From assembly GCF_900113615.1 (NCBI RefSeq), contig NZ_FOPZ01000003.1:1-64000 (forward strand): a DNA stretch of 64,000 nt, given 5' to 3'. This document shows, piece by piece, positions 7,435 to 16,632 of the stretch (position 1 is the first letter of the stretch; every line of letters begins with the position of its first letter). Source of the DNA: Halorubrum aquaticum (lineage in GTDB: Archaea > Halobacteriota > Halobacteria > Halobacteriales > Haloferacaceae). The translations under genes and the position numbers were made by a program. A model generated the notes under the pieces. That model saw only the letters and a program-made list of their open reading frames with translations, searched no databases and had not been told where the DNA came from.

Positions 7435-8669
7435 CGTCTTCGAATAGACTTGCGCTCTCCGGGACAATCGAGACACCCGACGTTCCGACTGTTGAAATCG
7501 TGTCGCCGACGCGTCGAGAGGAAGCACGATGTGCGATGGCCGTCGTATCCGAACTCCGTAATCGGGACGTGCCGATTCGGGATATCGCCGTCGTGGTTCG
7601 AGACCTCGACCCGTACGAGGAACCGTTGTTCCGTGCGGCGGTCCAGTACGGCATCACGCCCGTGTTCTGGACACAGTTGCGGGTGACGAGAACCCGACCG
7701 TACGCACTTATCGCGGCCGTCTGTGAAACTCTGGCGGAGGATAGCACCGACTTGGAGACGCTGATTCAGCCACTCGAACTCGGCTGGGCACCGCCCGAAG
7801 CAGGGTCCGAGACGTGGCCGCTCTCGCCGAGAGAGCTGTATCGATCGGTCGAGCGACTACCACGTGATGCCCGGACAGCTTCAGAGTGGAGCGAGATCGT
7901 CGAAGCGACCGACGGTGTAGATACCCGACTCCGACAGTTCGCGGAGTGGGTTTCGGACGCTCCGAATCCGGAACCGGAGTCGATCGCTTCGTTGCTTGAC
8001 GACGTGGTCGAAGCGTACGCGGAACACGGGCTTCCAGAGACGAAAGCCGTGGATTCGCCGGCGTTACTCGAAACGGAACTTGATGCTCGCGCGGTCGTCC
8101 GCGTTCGGACGCTGGTTCAGCAGTTGCGACTCAAGTTCGCTGATCGGCTCGAAGAAGGCACCGTCGCACGCTCCTGGGGCGACGTCGCCGAACTCGCTGG
8201 TGTGATCGCTACACAACGGCCAGGCCGCCGGGAGCACTCGAACGCTCGGGCGCTGGACGTACTGGAGGCGAACGACGTGTGGGCACTGGATATTCCGTAC
8301 GTCATCACCCTCGGGTTAACGGACGACCAGTGGCCCCAGCCACCACAGTCCCTGATTCCCCCGGAATTTCGAGAGGCAGTTCTGCGCGGAGACGAACGGG
8401 CGGAGGTTCTCGCGCCGCAACCGGTGTGGGCTGGCGGCCGAGACCGCGACCAGTTCCTAGACACGCTTCGATCGGCGGGCCGGTGCGTCATTCTGTCGAG
8501 ACACACACGAACGGCTGAAGGCGACGACGTGCCACCTTCACCGCTCCTCGATCATCTCGATCCGGAGCGCGTCACCGAGGAAGCGAGACGACGGCTGGTC
8601 GGGACTGAGCGTGACCTTCCACCGGAAGTGCAGGGATTCGTCAAGGAAACGGAGGAGCCGGATGAGTGA
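7431..8669 (+). CDS. AddB-like C-terminal half, UvrD-type domain without nuclease
   Basis: A 412-residue protein. VEIVSPTRREEARCAMAVV and IRDIAVVVRDLDPYEEPLFR match helicase motif IV-like segments of AddB/RexB and UvrD proteins. PYVITLGLTDDQWPQ matches the conserved segment before motif VI (xGLxxxxxP). No RecB-type nuclease domain or iron-sulphur cysteines are present, unlike bacterial AddB. Together with the preceding gene it reconstitutes one degenerate helicase subunit of about 700 residues. The stop overlaps the AddA-like start at 8662 (ATGAGTGA), so expression is coupled. Confidence 0.65.
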   Translation: MTSSNRLALSGTIETPDVPTVEIVSPTRREEARCAMAVVSELRNRDVPIRDIAVVVRDLDPYEEPLFRAAVQYGITPVFWTQLRVTRTRPYALIAAVCETLAEDSTDLETLIQPLELGWAPPEAGSETWPLSPRELYRSVERLPRDARTASEWSEIVEATDGVDTRLRQFAEWVSDAPNPEPESIASLLDDVVEAYAEHGLPETKAVDSPALLETELDARAVVRVRTLVQQLRLKFADRLEEGTVARSWGDVAELAGVIATQRPGRREHSNARALDVLEANDVWALDIPYVITLGLTDDQWPQPPQSLIPPEFREAVLRGDERAEVLAPQPVWAGGRDRDQFLDTLRSAGRCVILSRHTRTAEGDDVPPSPLLDHLDPERVTEEARRRLVGTERDLPPEVQGFVKETEEPDE

Positions 8670-11600
8670 CGACACTGGCGACGGAGATGTGGACCCGATC
8701 GTTCTGCAGGACGCACAGCGAGCGATACGAGAAGCGTACTTCGACTACGAAACCGGGCTCTTCACGCTGAACTGCGTACCTGGCTCCGGAAAATCGGTGG
8801 TCGCCCATCACCTCGCTGCAGAAGATATCCTTCGTCGATACGTGGCTGGCGACCCTACGCCGGAGCTACACGTCGCGGTGGTCTCGTTCAACCGCGATGA
8901 GGCCGCCGACATCATTCCGGAGGTCTGCGAGAGACTGGAGACGATCGTTGAACACGACCTCGTTCCAGTCGCGTCCGATATCTCCGACGAAGAGCTACAG
9001 TACCTCCTCCAGCGCATCCGACAAGCCCCCTACGTTGGAACCATCGATGGGCTCCTGCGTAGTATTCTTCAGGATATCGCTCACGATGCCGGCTTCGACG
9101 AGATGCCGTCGGTGGGGAACGACGCACTGCTGAACCGAGTCCACCGTGACTGTTACGAACGGCTTCAGAGTACCCCGGACTACACCGAACGACTTGACGC
9201 TCTCGAAGCAGCATACCCCGATGGAGAGTACGACGACAGCGTCGCCGAAATGCTCGAAGCCGCGCTCACGTTCTGCCGCGACCAGCGCATCTCGACTGCG
9301 GAGTTCCGGGACGAGTTGGAGCGGACGCGCGACTCTACGTATCCCGGTGGAAAACCGGACTCGTTTTCCGATATCGTGCGGTCGGTCGAACGGTTCGCCG
9401 GCGACGATGAGGCCGTCGGCGAACGGATTAGAGACGCGGTACACGAGTTGGACCGCGACCGGCTGCTCGAAGCCGACCGCGAGCTGTACGAGGCGTGGTG
9501 TGACCGGATCGACGACTTCTGTACGGTCCTTTCGGCGTACCGTGCCGCGTATCGTGAGACCGTCCGTGACTACGGTGTCGTCGCTCACACCGATGTCGCC
9601 TATCTCGTGGACGCCTACTTTGACGACACGACTGACCGGTCGGAGCTTCCCGAGCCACTCCGCGCTATCGACGACTCGCACCGAACACGAGTCCTCCAGC
9701 GGTACCGGTCACGGATCCAGAGCCTGATCATTGACGAGGCCCAGGACGTTTCGGCCATCCAGCACGCAGCGCTGTCCCATCTCGTGACTGACGACTCACG
9801 CGTGTTCGCCTGTGGAGATGTTCTACAGGGAATCTACCTGTGGCGGCACGCCGACCCGACCTGGTTCGACGCCGCAACGAGGGGAGGCGAGTACCTCGGC
9901 GTTGACTGGGACACACACGAGAATCGGACCGCGACCACGACGTATCGGTGTGTCCCCGACATCGCTGCGGGTATTAACGCGATCGCCGAGCCGATGGTCA
10001 CCGATCTTGCTCGTGGGAATATCGGTGACCTGGACACCACGTACGCACGGTTGGACGCGGCTCGTGACGGTACCGACGAGCCATCGGTACACGTCTCCTC
10101 GTTCACCGGCATCGGTCACCCCGGATCGGAAGCGTGGGCGAATCCCGATGGAGAGGTCGGAGAGGCGAACATGCTGGCGACTCACATCTCACGAGGGTTC
10201 GCCGACGGTACGTTCTGCGACGACGAGGGCGAGCCACTGGATGTCACGGTGCTGTTCCGACGTGGTACTCGAATGCCAGAGTACGAGAAAGCGTTCGCTG
10301 CGGAGGGTCTCCGCGTCCACACCACGGGTGAGGGGCTATTCGACTGTCCTGCGGTCGAAGCTGTGTTTGCCGTCTGCGACTGGCTAGAACACCCTGGCTC
10401 TCCTGACCGTACGGAGACTCTTCTCACCGAACCTCTGCTGGGTATCATCGAGGACACGGAAGCGTTTGAGGCCCACTCCTGGGATCTAGACCGTGTACTT
10501 AGCGAAAATGTACTTGACCTCACAGAGACGCAACGGCGGACACTGCGTGCTCTGCTTCGGCTCCGTGATCGAAGTGACGTCTTCCAACGCCAGCCGGCCA
10601 GCGTGTACGTAGAAGAAATCGTCGAAGCGCTCGAACTGAGAGCCGATCCACAGAAGATAGCCACTGGAAGTGGACCCAAACAACGAGTCGCCAATCTGGA
10701 TGCGCTCGTCGAGACTCTCTCCCAGTGGGAGGGTGAGACGCATTACACGCCGGCCGAATTGACGGACCTCGTACAACCGTTCCGCGACGATCCCGACGAT
10801 GGTCCGACGCAGCCGAGTACGACGGCAACCACGTACGACGTCGAATTCCGAACCGCACATAGGGCAAAAGGAGATCAAGACGACGTCGTCGTCATGGCTG
10901 ACCCCGGATTCGACGTCTGGTCTCAAGGCCCGCATACCCAGCGGTTCATCACGCAGGCCTCGATTGCGGGACTCGCACCACCGACGGACACAGATATCCC
11001 CCGTGACATCACGATTCCGCCATTCGGGTGCGGACTTTATGAGGCACCGGGCGGGTTTGACCGTGACACCGGCCTTCGCTGGGCGACTGCCCATTGGTTC
11101 GACTCCGTGTCCGATTCAGCGCCCCGTGACGAACTCGTCGGCTCCGAACGTCTGTGTCGCGTCGCGGCGAACGAACGCGCCGAAGCATGGCGCTTGTTGT
11201 ACGTGGTGCTGACTCGTGCCCGGGACCACCTCGTCGTACCGCTACCTCGCTCCGACTTTGAGGGAGACCAATCACGAGATCGGTGGCTCGACACGATCCG
11301 TGAAGGGATCGAATTCGATCAATCCGGCACCGACTCGTACACGCTCGAACTCGGTGCCTCGGATCCGAACGCGGATGATATCGAGATCGGCGTCAACGAC
11401 GCTGACTTGTTCACAGAGTGGCGTCCGACGGGAGCCCCCCCGACCAACAACGGAGTTTCGGTAACTCCGCCACGGCGAGGCGATCTTGAACGGTGGATCC
11501 CCCGGTTCCTCGATCCTAGCACGATGTATCCACTGACGGAGTCGCTGGACGAGCACATCATTCCGCATCTGCTGGGTGAGCCGCTTCACACCGAGACGAA

Positions 11601-12216
11601 CGATGTCCGTGACGACATTCCGCTACAGTTCGACGAGCTGGGTCCGGAAGACGTGGGATCCTGTTTACACGAGGTTCTGACTACGACCGTCGAACGCGAG
11701 GTCTCTGAAGAGACACTCGATTCGCCGAAGGACGAAGTTCGCAACGTGTTCGACGACGTCATTGACGACCGCGCTCCGCGAATCGACGACGACGAACGTG
11801 ACGGACTGTTCACGTTCTTCCGAGGGGAAGTCCTCGACGACTTCCTTGCGTCCGACCTCTGGAGTCGTATTCAACGGGCCGAACGCGTTTCGGTTGAGCG
11901 GCCTGTCGATGGGCTCCTCACGATCGACGACGTCGAAATCGAAATCCACGGGACGATCGACTTCATCGTCGAGTCACCCACCGGAGAACGGCACGTGGTA
12001 GACGTGAAAATCACACTGACGGACCCAACACCGGAAACACGACGACGGTACGAGCTCCAAGTGGCAGCCTACTCGTACCTCCTCGAACAGCAGCAACACT
12101 CGAAAACCTCCGTACATCGGACTGTGGAGACCTTCGGAGTCGAGCGTGAGACAGTAGAGTCGTCGTGGCCGTCGGACGTCGTGAAACGGAGACTCGCTGC
12201 TCTAGTTCGACAGTAG
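8662..12216 (+). CDS. AddA/UvrD-like helicase fused to RecB-type nuclease
   Basis: A 1184-residue SF1 helicase-nuclease. Walker A is CVPGSGKS at about 38-45, motif Ia-like VVSFNRDEA follows, motif II is LIIDEAQDVS, motif III lies in FACGDVLQGIYLWRHADP, and motif V/VI are FRTAHRAKGDQDD and LLYVVLTRARD. The C-terminus holds a RecB-family PD-(D/E)XK nuclease: an SCLHEVL histidine motif, GTIDFIV with the metal-binding Asp, VVDVKIT with D-x-K, and QVAAYSY. The full set of residues argues for an active ATP-driven DNA translocase and nuclease. It probably acts with the two AddB-like proteins encoded just upstream. Confidence 0.85.
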   Translation: MSDDTGDGDVDPIVLQDAQRAIREAYFDYETGLFTLNCVPGSGKSVVAHHLAAEDILRRYVAGDPTPELHVAVVSFNRDEAADIIPEVCERLETIVEHDLVPVASDISDEELQYLLQRIRQAPYVGTIDGLLRSILQDIAHDAGFDEMPSVGNDALLNRVHRDCYERLQSTPDYTERLDALEAAYPDGEYDDSVAEMLEAALTFCRDQRISTAEFRDELERTRDSTYPGGKPDSFSDIVRSVERFAGDDEAVGERIRDAVHELDRDRLLEADRELYEAWCDRIDDFCTVLSAYRAAYRETVRDYGVVAHTDVAYLVDAYFDDTTDRSELPEPLRAIDDSHRTRVLQRYRSRIQSLIIDEAQDVSAIQHAALSHLVTDDSRVFACGDVLQGIYLWRHADPTWFDAATRGGEYLGVDWDTHENRTATTTYRCVPDIAAGINAIAEPMVTDLARGNIGDLDTTYARLDAARDGTDEPSVHVSSFTGIGHPGSEAWANPDGEVGEANMLATHISRGFADGTFCDDEGEPLDVTVLFRRGTRMPEYEKAFAAEGLRVHTTGEGLFDCPAVEAVFAVCDWLEHPGSPDRTETLLTEPLLGIIEDTEAFEAHSWDLDRVLSENVLDLTETQRRTLRALLRLRDRSDVFQRQPASVYVEEIVEALELRADPQKIATGSGPKQRVANLDALVETLSQWEGETHYTPAELTDLVQPFRDDPDDGPTQPSTTATTYDVEFRTAHRAKGDQDDVVVMADPGFDVWSQGPHTQRFITQASIAGLAPPTDTDIPRDITIPPFGCGLYEAPGGFDRDTGLRWATAHWFDSVSDSAPRDELVGSERLCRVAANERAEAWRLLYVVLTRARDHLVVPLPRSDFEGDQSRDRWLDTIREGIEFDQSGTDSYTLELGASDPNADDIEIGVNDADLFTEWRPTGAPPTNNGVSVTPPRRGDLERWIPRFLDPSTMYPLTESLDEHIIPHLLGEPLHTETNDVRDDIPLQFDELGPEDVGSCLHEVLTTTVEREVSEETLDSPKDEVRNVFDDVIDDRAPRIDDDERDGLFTFFRGEVLDDFLASDLWSRIQRAERVSVERPVDGLLTIDDVEIEIHGTIDFIVESPTGERHVVDVKITLTDPTPETRRRYELQVAAYSYLLEQQQHSKTSVHRTVETFGVERETVESSWPSDVVKRRLAALVRQ

Positions 12217-12373
12217 CCGCCTGAGTGGCGACGATCCCACTTCACATCTACCGGACTGAAACCCAACGCGAATGACTTTCATGAAGAATCGCCCCAAACG
12301 CAAACCGGACCGAATGAATACTTCTCTGTCTCACGGCTGACCCTTTTCCCGCAAACGCTCATATGAGGTGTGC

Positions 12374-13813
12374 ATGACGAACCCAAACGCCCTTCCGTCG
12401 GCCGATAAAGCCCTCAACACGGACGCCTACTTTCGACTCTATCAGGGCGCGCTCCGGATCAAGGACCCAAGTGCACGACTCGCCGCCTGTTATATCATCC
12501 TGCTCGCTGGGCGACTTGGACTCCGCCTCCAAGAGATTCAACACCTCCGTGAGGAGTGGATCGACTGGCGACGCGGCGAAATCAAGATACCCAGCTACGA
12601 TCCCTGCGGCTGCAAGCGGTGTTGGCTCACTGCCCGCGACATCTGGGGCCGCCGCGGCCTATCGGAGCTCCAAGACAAAGGCGAGTGGGATGGTGACATC
12701 AAGTGGCGGGACCTGAACGCAGACGCCCGCGACACCGTCGTTGAGAAGGCGAGCTATTGTCGGCCAGAGAGCTTAGAGGACATCCTCTACAGCGAGCGCT
12801 GGGAACCCAAATACGACCGGTCAGCACGTACCGTCCCATTCGGGTGGTCTGAACGCATCACTGCGTGCCTCATAACATTCTTCGACCACAATGACTGTCT
12901 CCAACACCAGCGGTACTCGGTAAGCCGACTGATTACGAAAGCTGCGGAAAACGCCAACGGCGTGGACCCTGATGAGCTGTCTCCCCATCCACTTCGAGCG
13001 ACCGGTCTCACGTTTCTTGCGGACATTTCTGTTGACCCGAAGATGCTATGCGACCTTGCGGGTTGGCAAGATATCCAGACCGCTGCCCGATACCTGCGGG
13101 AGAGTGGCCGCATTACAAGCCACAAGGTATACTCGTTGCTCGGAAAAGAAGACGAAGCTCCGCCTGTCGTGCCGTCCGAGCCCGAGTATCAATATCCAGT
13201 CGTGATGAATCCGGTTCCGTTTGAGGGGGAGCCGTTCGCGCCGATCACGCCAGACGGAATTCGGTTCGACCGAGATGTCCGGCTTGCCCGCCATCATGAG
13301 CAACGTGATACCCCGATTCGGCTCGTCCATCCACGCGAGGCTTCGCTCCCGTACAACTATGCTGGCTTCCCGGACGTAGACGATCTGAGTTACGATCCCC
13401 GGAAGCACGATCTACCTGGTCATTTGGATTGGGATTCCGACCGCGTTCAGTTTGACAAAGGTGAACCTGTGACGACAGCGACGACGATTGCAGACCTTGA
13501 GGACCCTCACCGTGTAGATCCAAGTGAGCATGCGCTACCGGAAGAGTACCGTGCGGAGACAGTGGACACCCGGCTGTCGGACTATCTTGACGAGGACCAC
13601 GACAGCGACAGGTTGGCGGCTACAACCTTCACAGGTGCGGCCGTGTTCACGGCTGGAACTGTGTGGTCGCGGCTTGGTCGGGAGTGGGATCAATACTGGA
13701 TGGCTGGTGGGGGTGCTGTCCCAGACGGAAAACGACTGGCGAAGGGAACAACCGCGTACATCATGCTGGTTGTGTGGCCACTAGCGGTGAATCTCGCGTT
13801 CCTCTTTCAGTAG
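12374..13813 (+). CDS. tyrosine recombinase with C-terminal extension and membrane segments
   Basis: A 479-residue site-specific recombinase. The catalytic set is visible: R51 in GLRLQEI, H205-x-x-R208 in HPLRATG, W231 in LAGWQ, and nucleophile Y240 in AARYL. A Cys cluster (C78, C80, C83 in CGCKRC) may bind zinc. Residues after about 260 form a 220-residue tail, ending in two hydrophobic segments (near 425-445 and 460-479), which is unusual for an integrase. It follows the AddAB-like operon and may mark the boundary of an integrated segment. The ATG at 12374 is used because the reading begins MTNPNALPS. Confidence 0.8.
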   Translation: MTNPNALPSADKALNTDAYFRLYQGALRIKDPSARLAACYIILLAGRLGLRLQEIQHLREEWIDWRRGEIKIPSYDPCGCKRCWLTARDIWGRRGLSELQDKGEWDGDIKWRDLNADARDTVVEKASYCRPESLEDILYSERWEPKYDRSARTVPFGWSERITACLITFFDHNDCLQHQRYSVSRLITKAAENANGVDPDELSPHPLRATGLTFLADISVDPKMLCDLAGWQDIQTAARYLRESGRITSHKVYSLLGKEDEAPPVVPSEPEYQYPVVMNPVPFEGEPFAPITPDGIRFDRDVRLARHHEQRDTPIRLVHPREASLPYNYAGFPDVDDLSYDPRKHDLPGHLDWDSDRVQFDKGEPVTTATTIADLEDPHRVDPSEHALPEEYRAETVDTRLSDYLDEDHDSDRLAATTFTGAAVFTAGTVWSRLGREWDQYWMAGGGAVPDGKRLAKGTTAYIMLVVWPLAVNLAFLFQ

Positions 13814-13960
13814 ATAGGGATTCGTGAAATTCTCAGTAGGGGATAGTCTTCAATAACGTGCTGAATACAGGGTTCGAGTCTTGGACGACATTTCCTGTAG
13901 ATTGAACCAAATTGAATCGGTCAATACAGTTCTGGACCGAGTCATAGCGTGGTTAAGCAT

Positions 13961-13966
13961 TTATAT
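13961..13966 (+). promoter_or_regulatory. TATA element for the small membrane protein
   Basis: TTATAT lies 23-28 bases before the ATG at 13989, the spacing expected for a leaderless haloarchaeal transcript. An AAGCAT stretch just upstream could serve as the BRE. Confidence 0.5.
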
Positions 13967-13988
13967 CGTCGTCTAATCATAATTCACT

Positions 13989-14156
13989 ATGCCAGATGCG
14001 TGGATTAGCCTGTCACTACCTTCTGTAGTCTGGCTTGCTTCGGCAATCATAGCCGTAGCGTCTCTTGAAACGAGTGTATTTGGGGTAATTGGGGTCTTGG
14101 CTTGGCTTGTATTCTTGGGCGGGATTATCGCGTTCTTCGCCTTCATTTTTGCATAA
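13989..14156 (+). CDS. 55-residue two-helix membrane protein
   Basis: The translation from the ATG at 13989 gives 55 residues ending in TAA, with two hydrophobic helices (about 11-25 and 30-54) around a short ETS turn. A TATA element sits at leaderless distance. Such tiny membrane proteins occur as small toxins or as membrane partners of recombinases and ATPases, but nothing specific is visible. The next 440 bases contain no convincing gene. Confidence 0.55.
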   Translation: MPDAWISLSLPSVVWLASAIIAVASLETSVFGVIGVLAWLVFLGGIIAFFAFIFA

Positions 14157-14480
14157 TAGTCATGATGATAGTAACGAAAATGCACACCTCTACCAACTGA
14201 TTCAGCACAGCAAACCCAAACAAACGAAGTCATTGAGCTATACGGCCTCTGTATTCCCAAATTTTCCTATCTGTTTCTGATGGTTTCAACGGACCAATAG
14301 AGCGTTAACCGAGTGCGCGCCAGGTCCTCGTCAGAGAAAGGTATTTACGTATCAACATTATCAGCCGTGCGGGGTAGTACGATAGAGTGCACATCGTCAG
14401 CAAGCAGACGTTCTAACTATCGAGTCTTATCAGGCACCGATACTGAACTGCCAGGGTGCCATTTCCGATCGAGACCCCAT

Positions 14481-14595
14481 TACCTAAATAATGATTATCT
14501 AGGGTATGAACAGGGACCGGATTATTTCTCTCGATCCCTATTCCGAAGATCACCTTCCAAAATAACTAAGTCATTATCTGGATAATCATTAGGTA
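14481..14595 (+). promoter_or_regulatory. inverted repeats in the promoter of the DUF234 ATPase
   Basis: The perfect arms ATTATC and GATAAT enclose TG at 14573-14586, starting 27 bases before the start codon. A longer inverted pair frames the region: TACCTAA...ATGATTATC at 14481-14499 against GATAATCATTAGGTA at 14581-14595. These look like operator sites for a dimeric regulator. The second DUF234 ATPase in the window has similar AT-rich palindromes upstream. The rest of 14157-14480 shows no gene. Confidence 0.5.
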
Positions 14596-14599
14596 GCGA

Positions 14600-16003
14600 A
14601 TGGCCTTCTACAACAGGAACAATGAACTGGAGGCTCTCAACGCGGCATTCGAGTCACCGGGCCACGACTTCTACGTCATCTATGGTAGACGGAGGATCGG
14701 GAAGACAGAACTTCTAAAAGAGTTCTGCCAACATCGGTCTCACGTCTATTTCCTCGCCTCTCAGGAAGCCGAGGAACGACAACGAGAGAAATTTGTTGAG
14801 CAAATAGCGGATCACTTCGACGATCGCGTACCGAGAATCGACGGATGGGACGAGGCTCTGGAGTACTTGGGAGATAAGATCGCGGATAAAGATCTCATCG
14901 TCGCCATTGACGAGTTCCCATATCTCGTCGAAGAGAACGATTCACTCCCGTCCTACTTCCAGTCGTTCGTGGACGAGCATCTGCAGGAAACGGACTCGAT
15001 GCTCGTTCTCTGTGGGTCAAGCATCAGTACGATGGAGTCGGAAGTGCTCGGTCACGAGAGCCCCCTCTATGGTCGTAGAACTGGACAACTCAACGTCCAG
15101 CCGTTCTCGTTTCAGCAGGCACGCGAGGTCATCCTGTATGATATTGAGGACGCGATTCGATCCTATTCGGTCACCGGTGGGACGCCGATGTATCTTACCC
15201 TGTTCGACTATTTCGACTCTTCTCCTGCTGAGAACATTCGATCTCACATCCTCTCGCCGTCGGCAGTACTCTACAATGAGCCGGAATTCCTCCTTCGGAC
15301 GGAACTACGGAGTCCAGCACGCTACATGAGCATCTTGGAGTCAATCGCCCTCGGCCACACAACACCGAACGAGATCTCGGGGGCGACCGGGATCGACTCG
15401 GGGCCCCTCTCGAAATATCTCCGTAAGCTCCAGCAGCTGCGGCTCATCGATCGGGAAGTACCCGTGACCGCATCGGCGAAGAAGTCGAAGCGCTCCAAGT
15501 ACTACGTCGCGGACGAGTTCCTCCGGTTCTGGTTCCGTTACGTCGAGCCGAACCGATCGAGTATCGAGGAAGCACCGGCAATCGTATACGAGAACACGAT
15601 CGAACCTGACCTCCCGAACCACGTCGGCGAGACGTTCGAAGACATCTGTCAGGAGGCGATCTGGGAAGGTATTCGACGCGAAGAGTTTGAGCAGTACTCG
15701 GAGCTCGGCCGGTGGTGGTACGGTGAGAATGAGATCGATATTGTCGGGCTCTCGCCGACAGACGACAGAATTCTCTTTGCCGAGTGTAAGTGGACCTCTG
15801 AGCCGGTTGGCCGGGGACTCGTCGAAGACCTCCGTGCGAAAACCGAATACGTACGGTGGGGACCGGCTTCTCGGACTGAACGATTCGCGTTGTTTTCGAG
15901 GAGCGGGTTCGTGGAGGGACTCGATCAGGAGTTGGATGATGCGTGGTCGCTGTTCGATGTTAGTGAAATTGACCGAATCTTAGGAAGACCAACCGAGATC
16001 TGA
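14600..16003 (+). CDS. archaeal AAA/STAND ATPase with DUF234 nuclease-like domain
   Basis: A 467-residue ATPase_2-type protein. Walker A is GRRRIGKTE at 29-37, Walker B is LIVAIDEF at about 99-106, and LCGSSISTME is the sensor segment. A winged helix covers about residues 255-290. The C-terminal DUF234 domain has ENEIDIVGL and LFAECKW, the D...ExK signature of PD-(D/E)XK nucleases. The family is abundant in archaea, often mobile, and of unclear role. A paralogue lies at 60010-61401. Palindromic operators precede the start. Confidence 0.85.
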   Translation: MAFYNRNNELEALNAAFESPGHDFYVIYGRRRIGKTELLKEFCQHRSHVYFLASQEAEERQREKFVEQIADHFDDRVPRIDGWDEALEYLGDKIADKDLIVAIDEFPYLVEENDSLPSYFQSFVDEHLQETDSMLVLCGSSISTMESEVLGHESPLYGRRTGQLNVQPFSFQQAREVILYDIEDAIRSYSVTGGTPMYLTLFDYFDSSPAENIRSHILSPSAVLYNEPEFLLRTELRSPARYMSILESIALGHTTPNEISGATGIDSGPLSKYLRKLQQLRLIDREVPVTASAKKSKRSKYYVADEFLRFWFRYVEPNRSSIEEAPAIVYENTIEPDLPNHVGETFEDICQEAIWEGIRREEFEQYSELGRWWYGENEIDIVGLSPTDDRILFAECKWTSEPVGRGLVEDLRAKTEYVRWGPASRTERFALFSRSGFVEGLDQELDDAWSLFDVSEIDRILGRPTEI

Positions 16004-16097
16004 CGTTCACCTATCGAGTAACGTTTCGTGCGCAACAGATGCTACATCACAGTTAAATTGGATCACAGAGTGGTTGGTGTCGCTCATCGGAGTCACA

Positions 16098-16307
16098 TCA
16101 GCCGAGACGATCGGCGAAATCGACTGCTGCCTCCGTATGGACCTGGCCGTCATCGTCTTTGAAATCGATAAGGATCACACCACTTGGGACCCGTCCTTGT
16201 GTCTCAGTTTCAGACACCTCGACCGATGAGTACTCTCGATAAATACGCTCGATGGTAACAACGCCGTGATTGCTGTGTTCGCGTTGAGTATGTGTGACAA
16301 GATCCAT
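16098..16307 (-). CDS. small conserved-looking haloarchaeal protein, divergent from recombinase operon
   Basis: A 69-residue acidic protein from the ATG at 16307. The pattern (MDLVTHTQREHSNHGVVTIERI, then VPSGVILIDFKDDDG) looks like a small beta-rich fold. There is no membrane segment or metal motif. It is transcribed away from the AbrB/serine-recombinase pair across a 140-base region containing a strong palindrome. It could be a regulator of that pair, which is inferred only from the divergent layout. Confidence 0.45.
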   Translation of the reverse strand: MDLVTHTQREHSNHGVVTIERIYREYSSVEVSETETQGRVPSGVILIDFKDDDGQVHTEAAVDFADRLG

Positions 16308-16374
16308 GTTTTAGAGTCGGCACCTCTGGTGATTAACTTGGCTCCGTGATCTGGGACTGTGGCTCCCGCTTAAC

Positions 16375-16444
16375 TGTCTCAGAAAGGTGGGTTTCTGAGA
16401 CACACCTAATTAACACTAAGTGTATGGCTACGATTAGTACTAAT
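16375..16444 (+). promoter_or_regulatory. cluster of palindromes upstream of the serine recombinase operon
   Basis: Three inverted repeats lie in 70 bases. TGTCTCAGAAA (16375-16385) pairs perfectly with TTTCTGAGACA (16392-16402) around a six-base loop. ACACTAAGTGT is at 16413-16423. ATTAGTACTAAT, a perfect 12-base palindrome, is at 16433-16444, just before the start codon at 16450. The arrangement fits either operator sites for the AbrB-like protein or a recombination (res-like) site for the serine recombinase. Confidence 0.5.
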
Positions 16445-16449
16445 TACGC

Positions 16450-16632
16450 ATGCCCGAAACCACCGTCACGAAAACGACGTCGAGGAGTGGCGACCGCGAG
16501 ATCGTGCAGTACAGAACGACCGTTCCCAAGGGGCTCGCTGAGTCGTTCGACTTGGAGGGGAAGAAACTCGACTGGGAAGTCGCGTCTGGGAACAAGTTCG
16601 AACTGACGATCGTGGACGCTAAGGATGAGTGA
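16450..16632 (+). CDS. AbrB/SpoVT-like small DNA-binding protein
   Basis: A 60-residue basic protein. REIVQYRTTVPKGLAESFDL followed by GKKLDWEVASGNKFELTIV has the swapped-hairpin pattern of AbrB/MazE-type domains, in which a VPK-like turn follows a strand. It overlaps the recombinase gene by eight bases, so the two are expressed together. It probably binds the palindromes upstream and represses the operon. The role is inferred from family and context. Confidence 0.65.
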   Translation: MPETTVTKTTSRSGDREIVQYRTTVPKGLAESFDLEGKKLDWEVASGNKFELTIVDAKDE

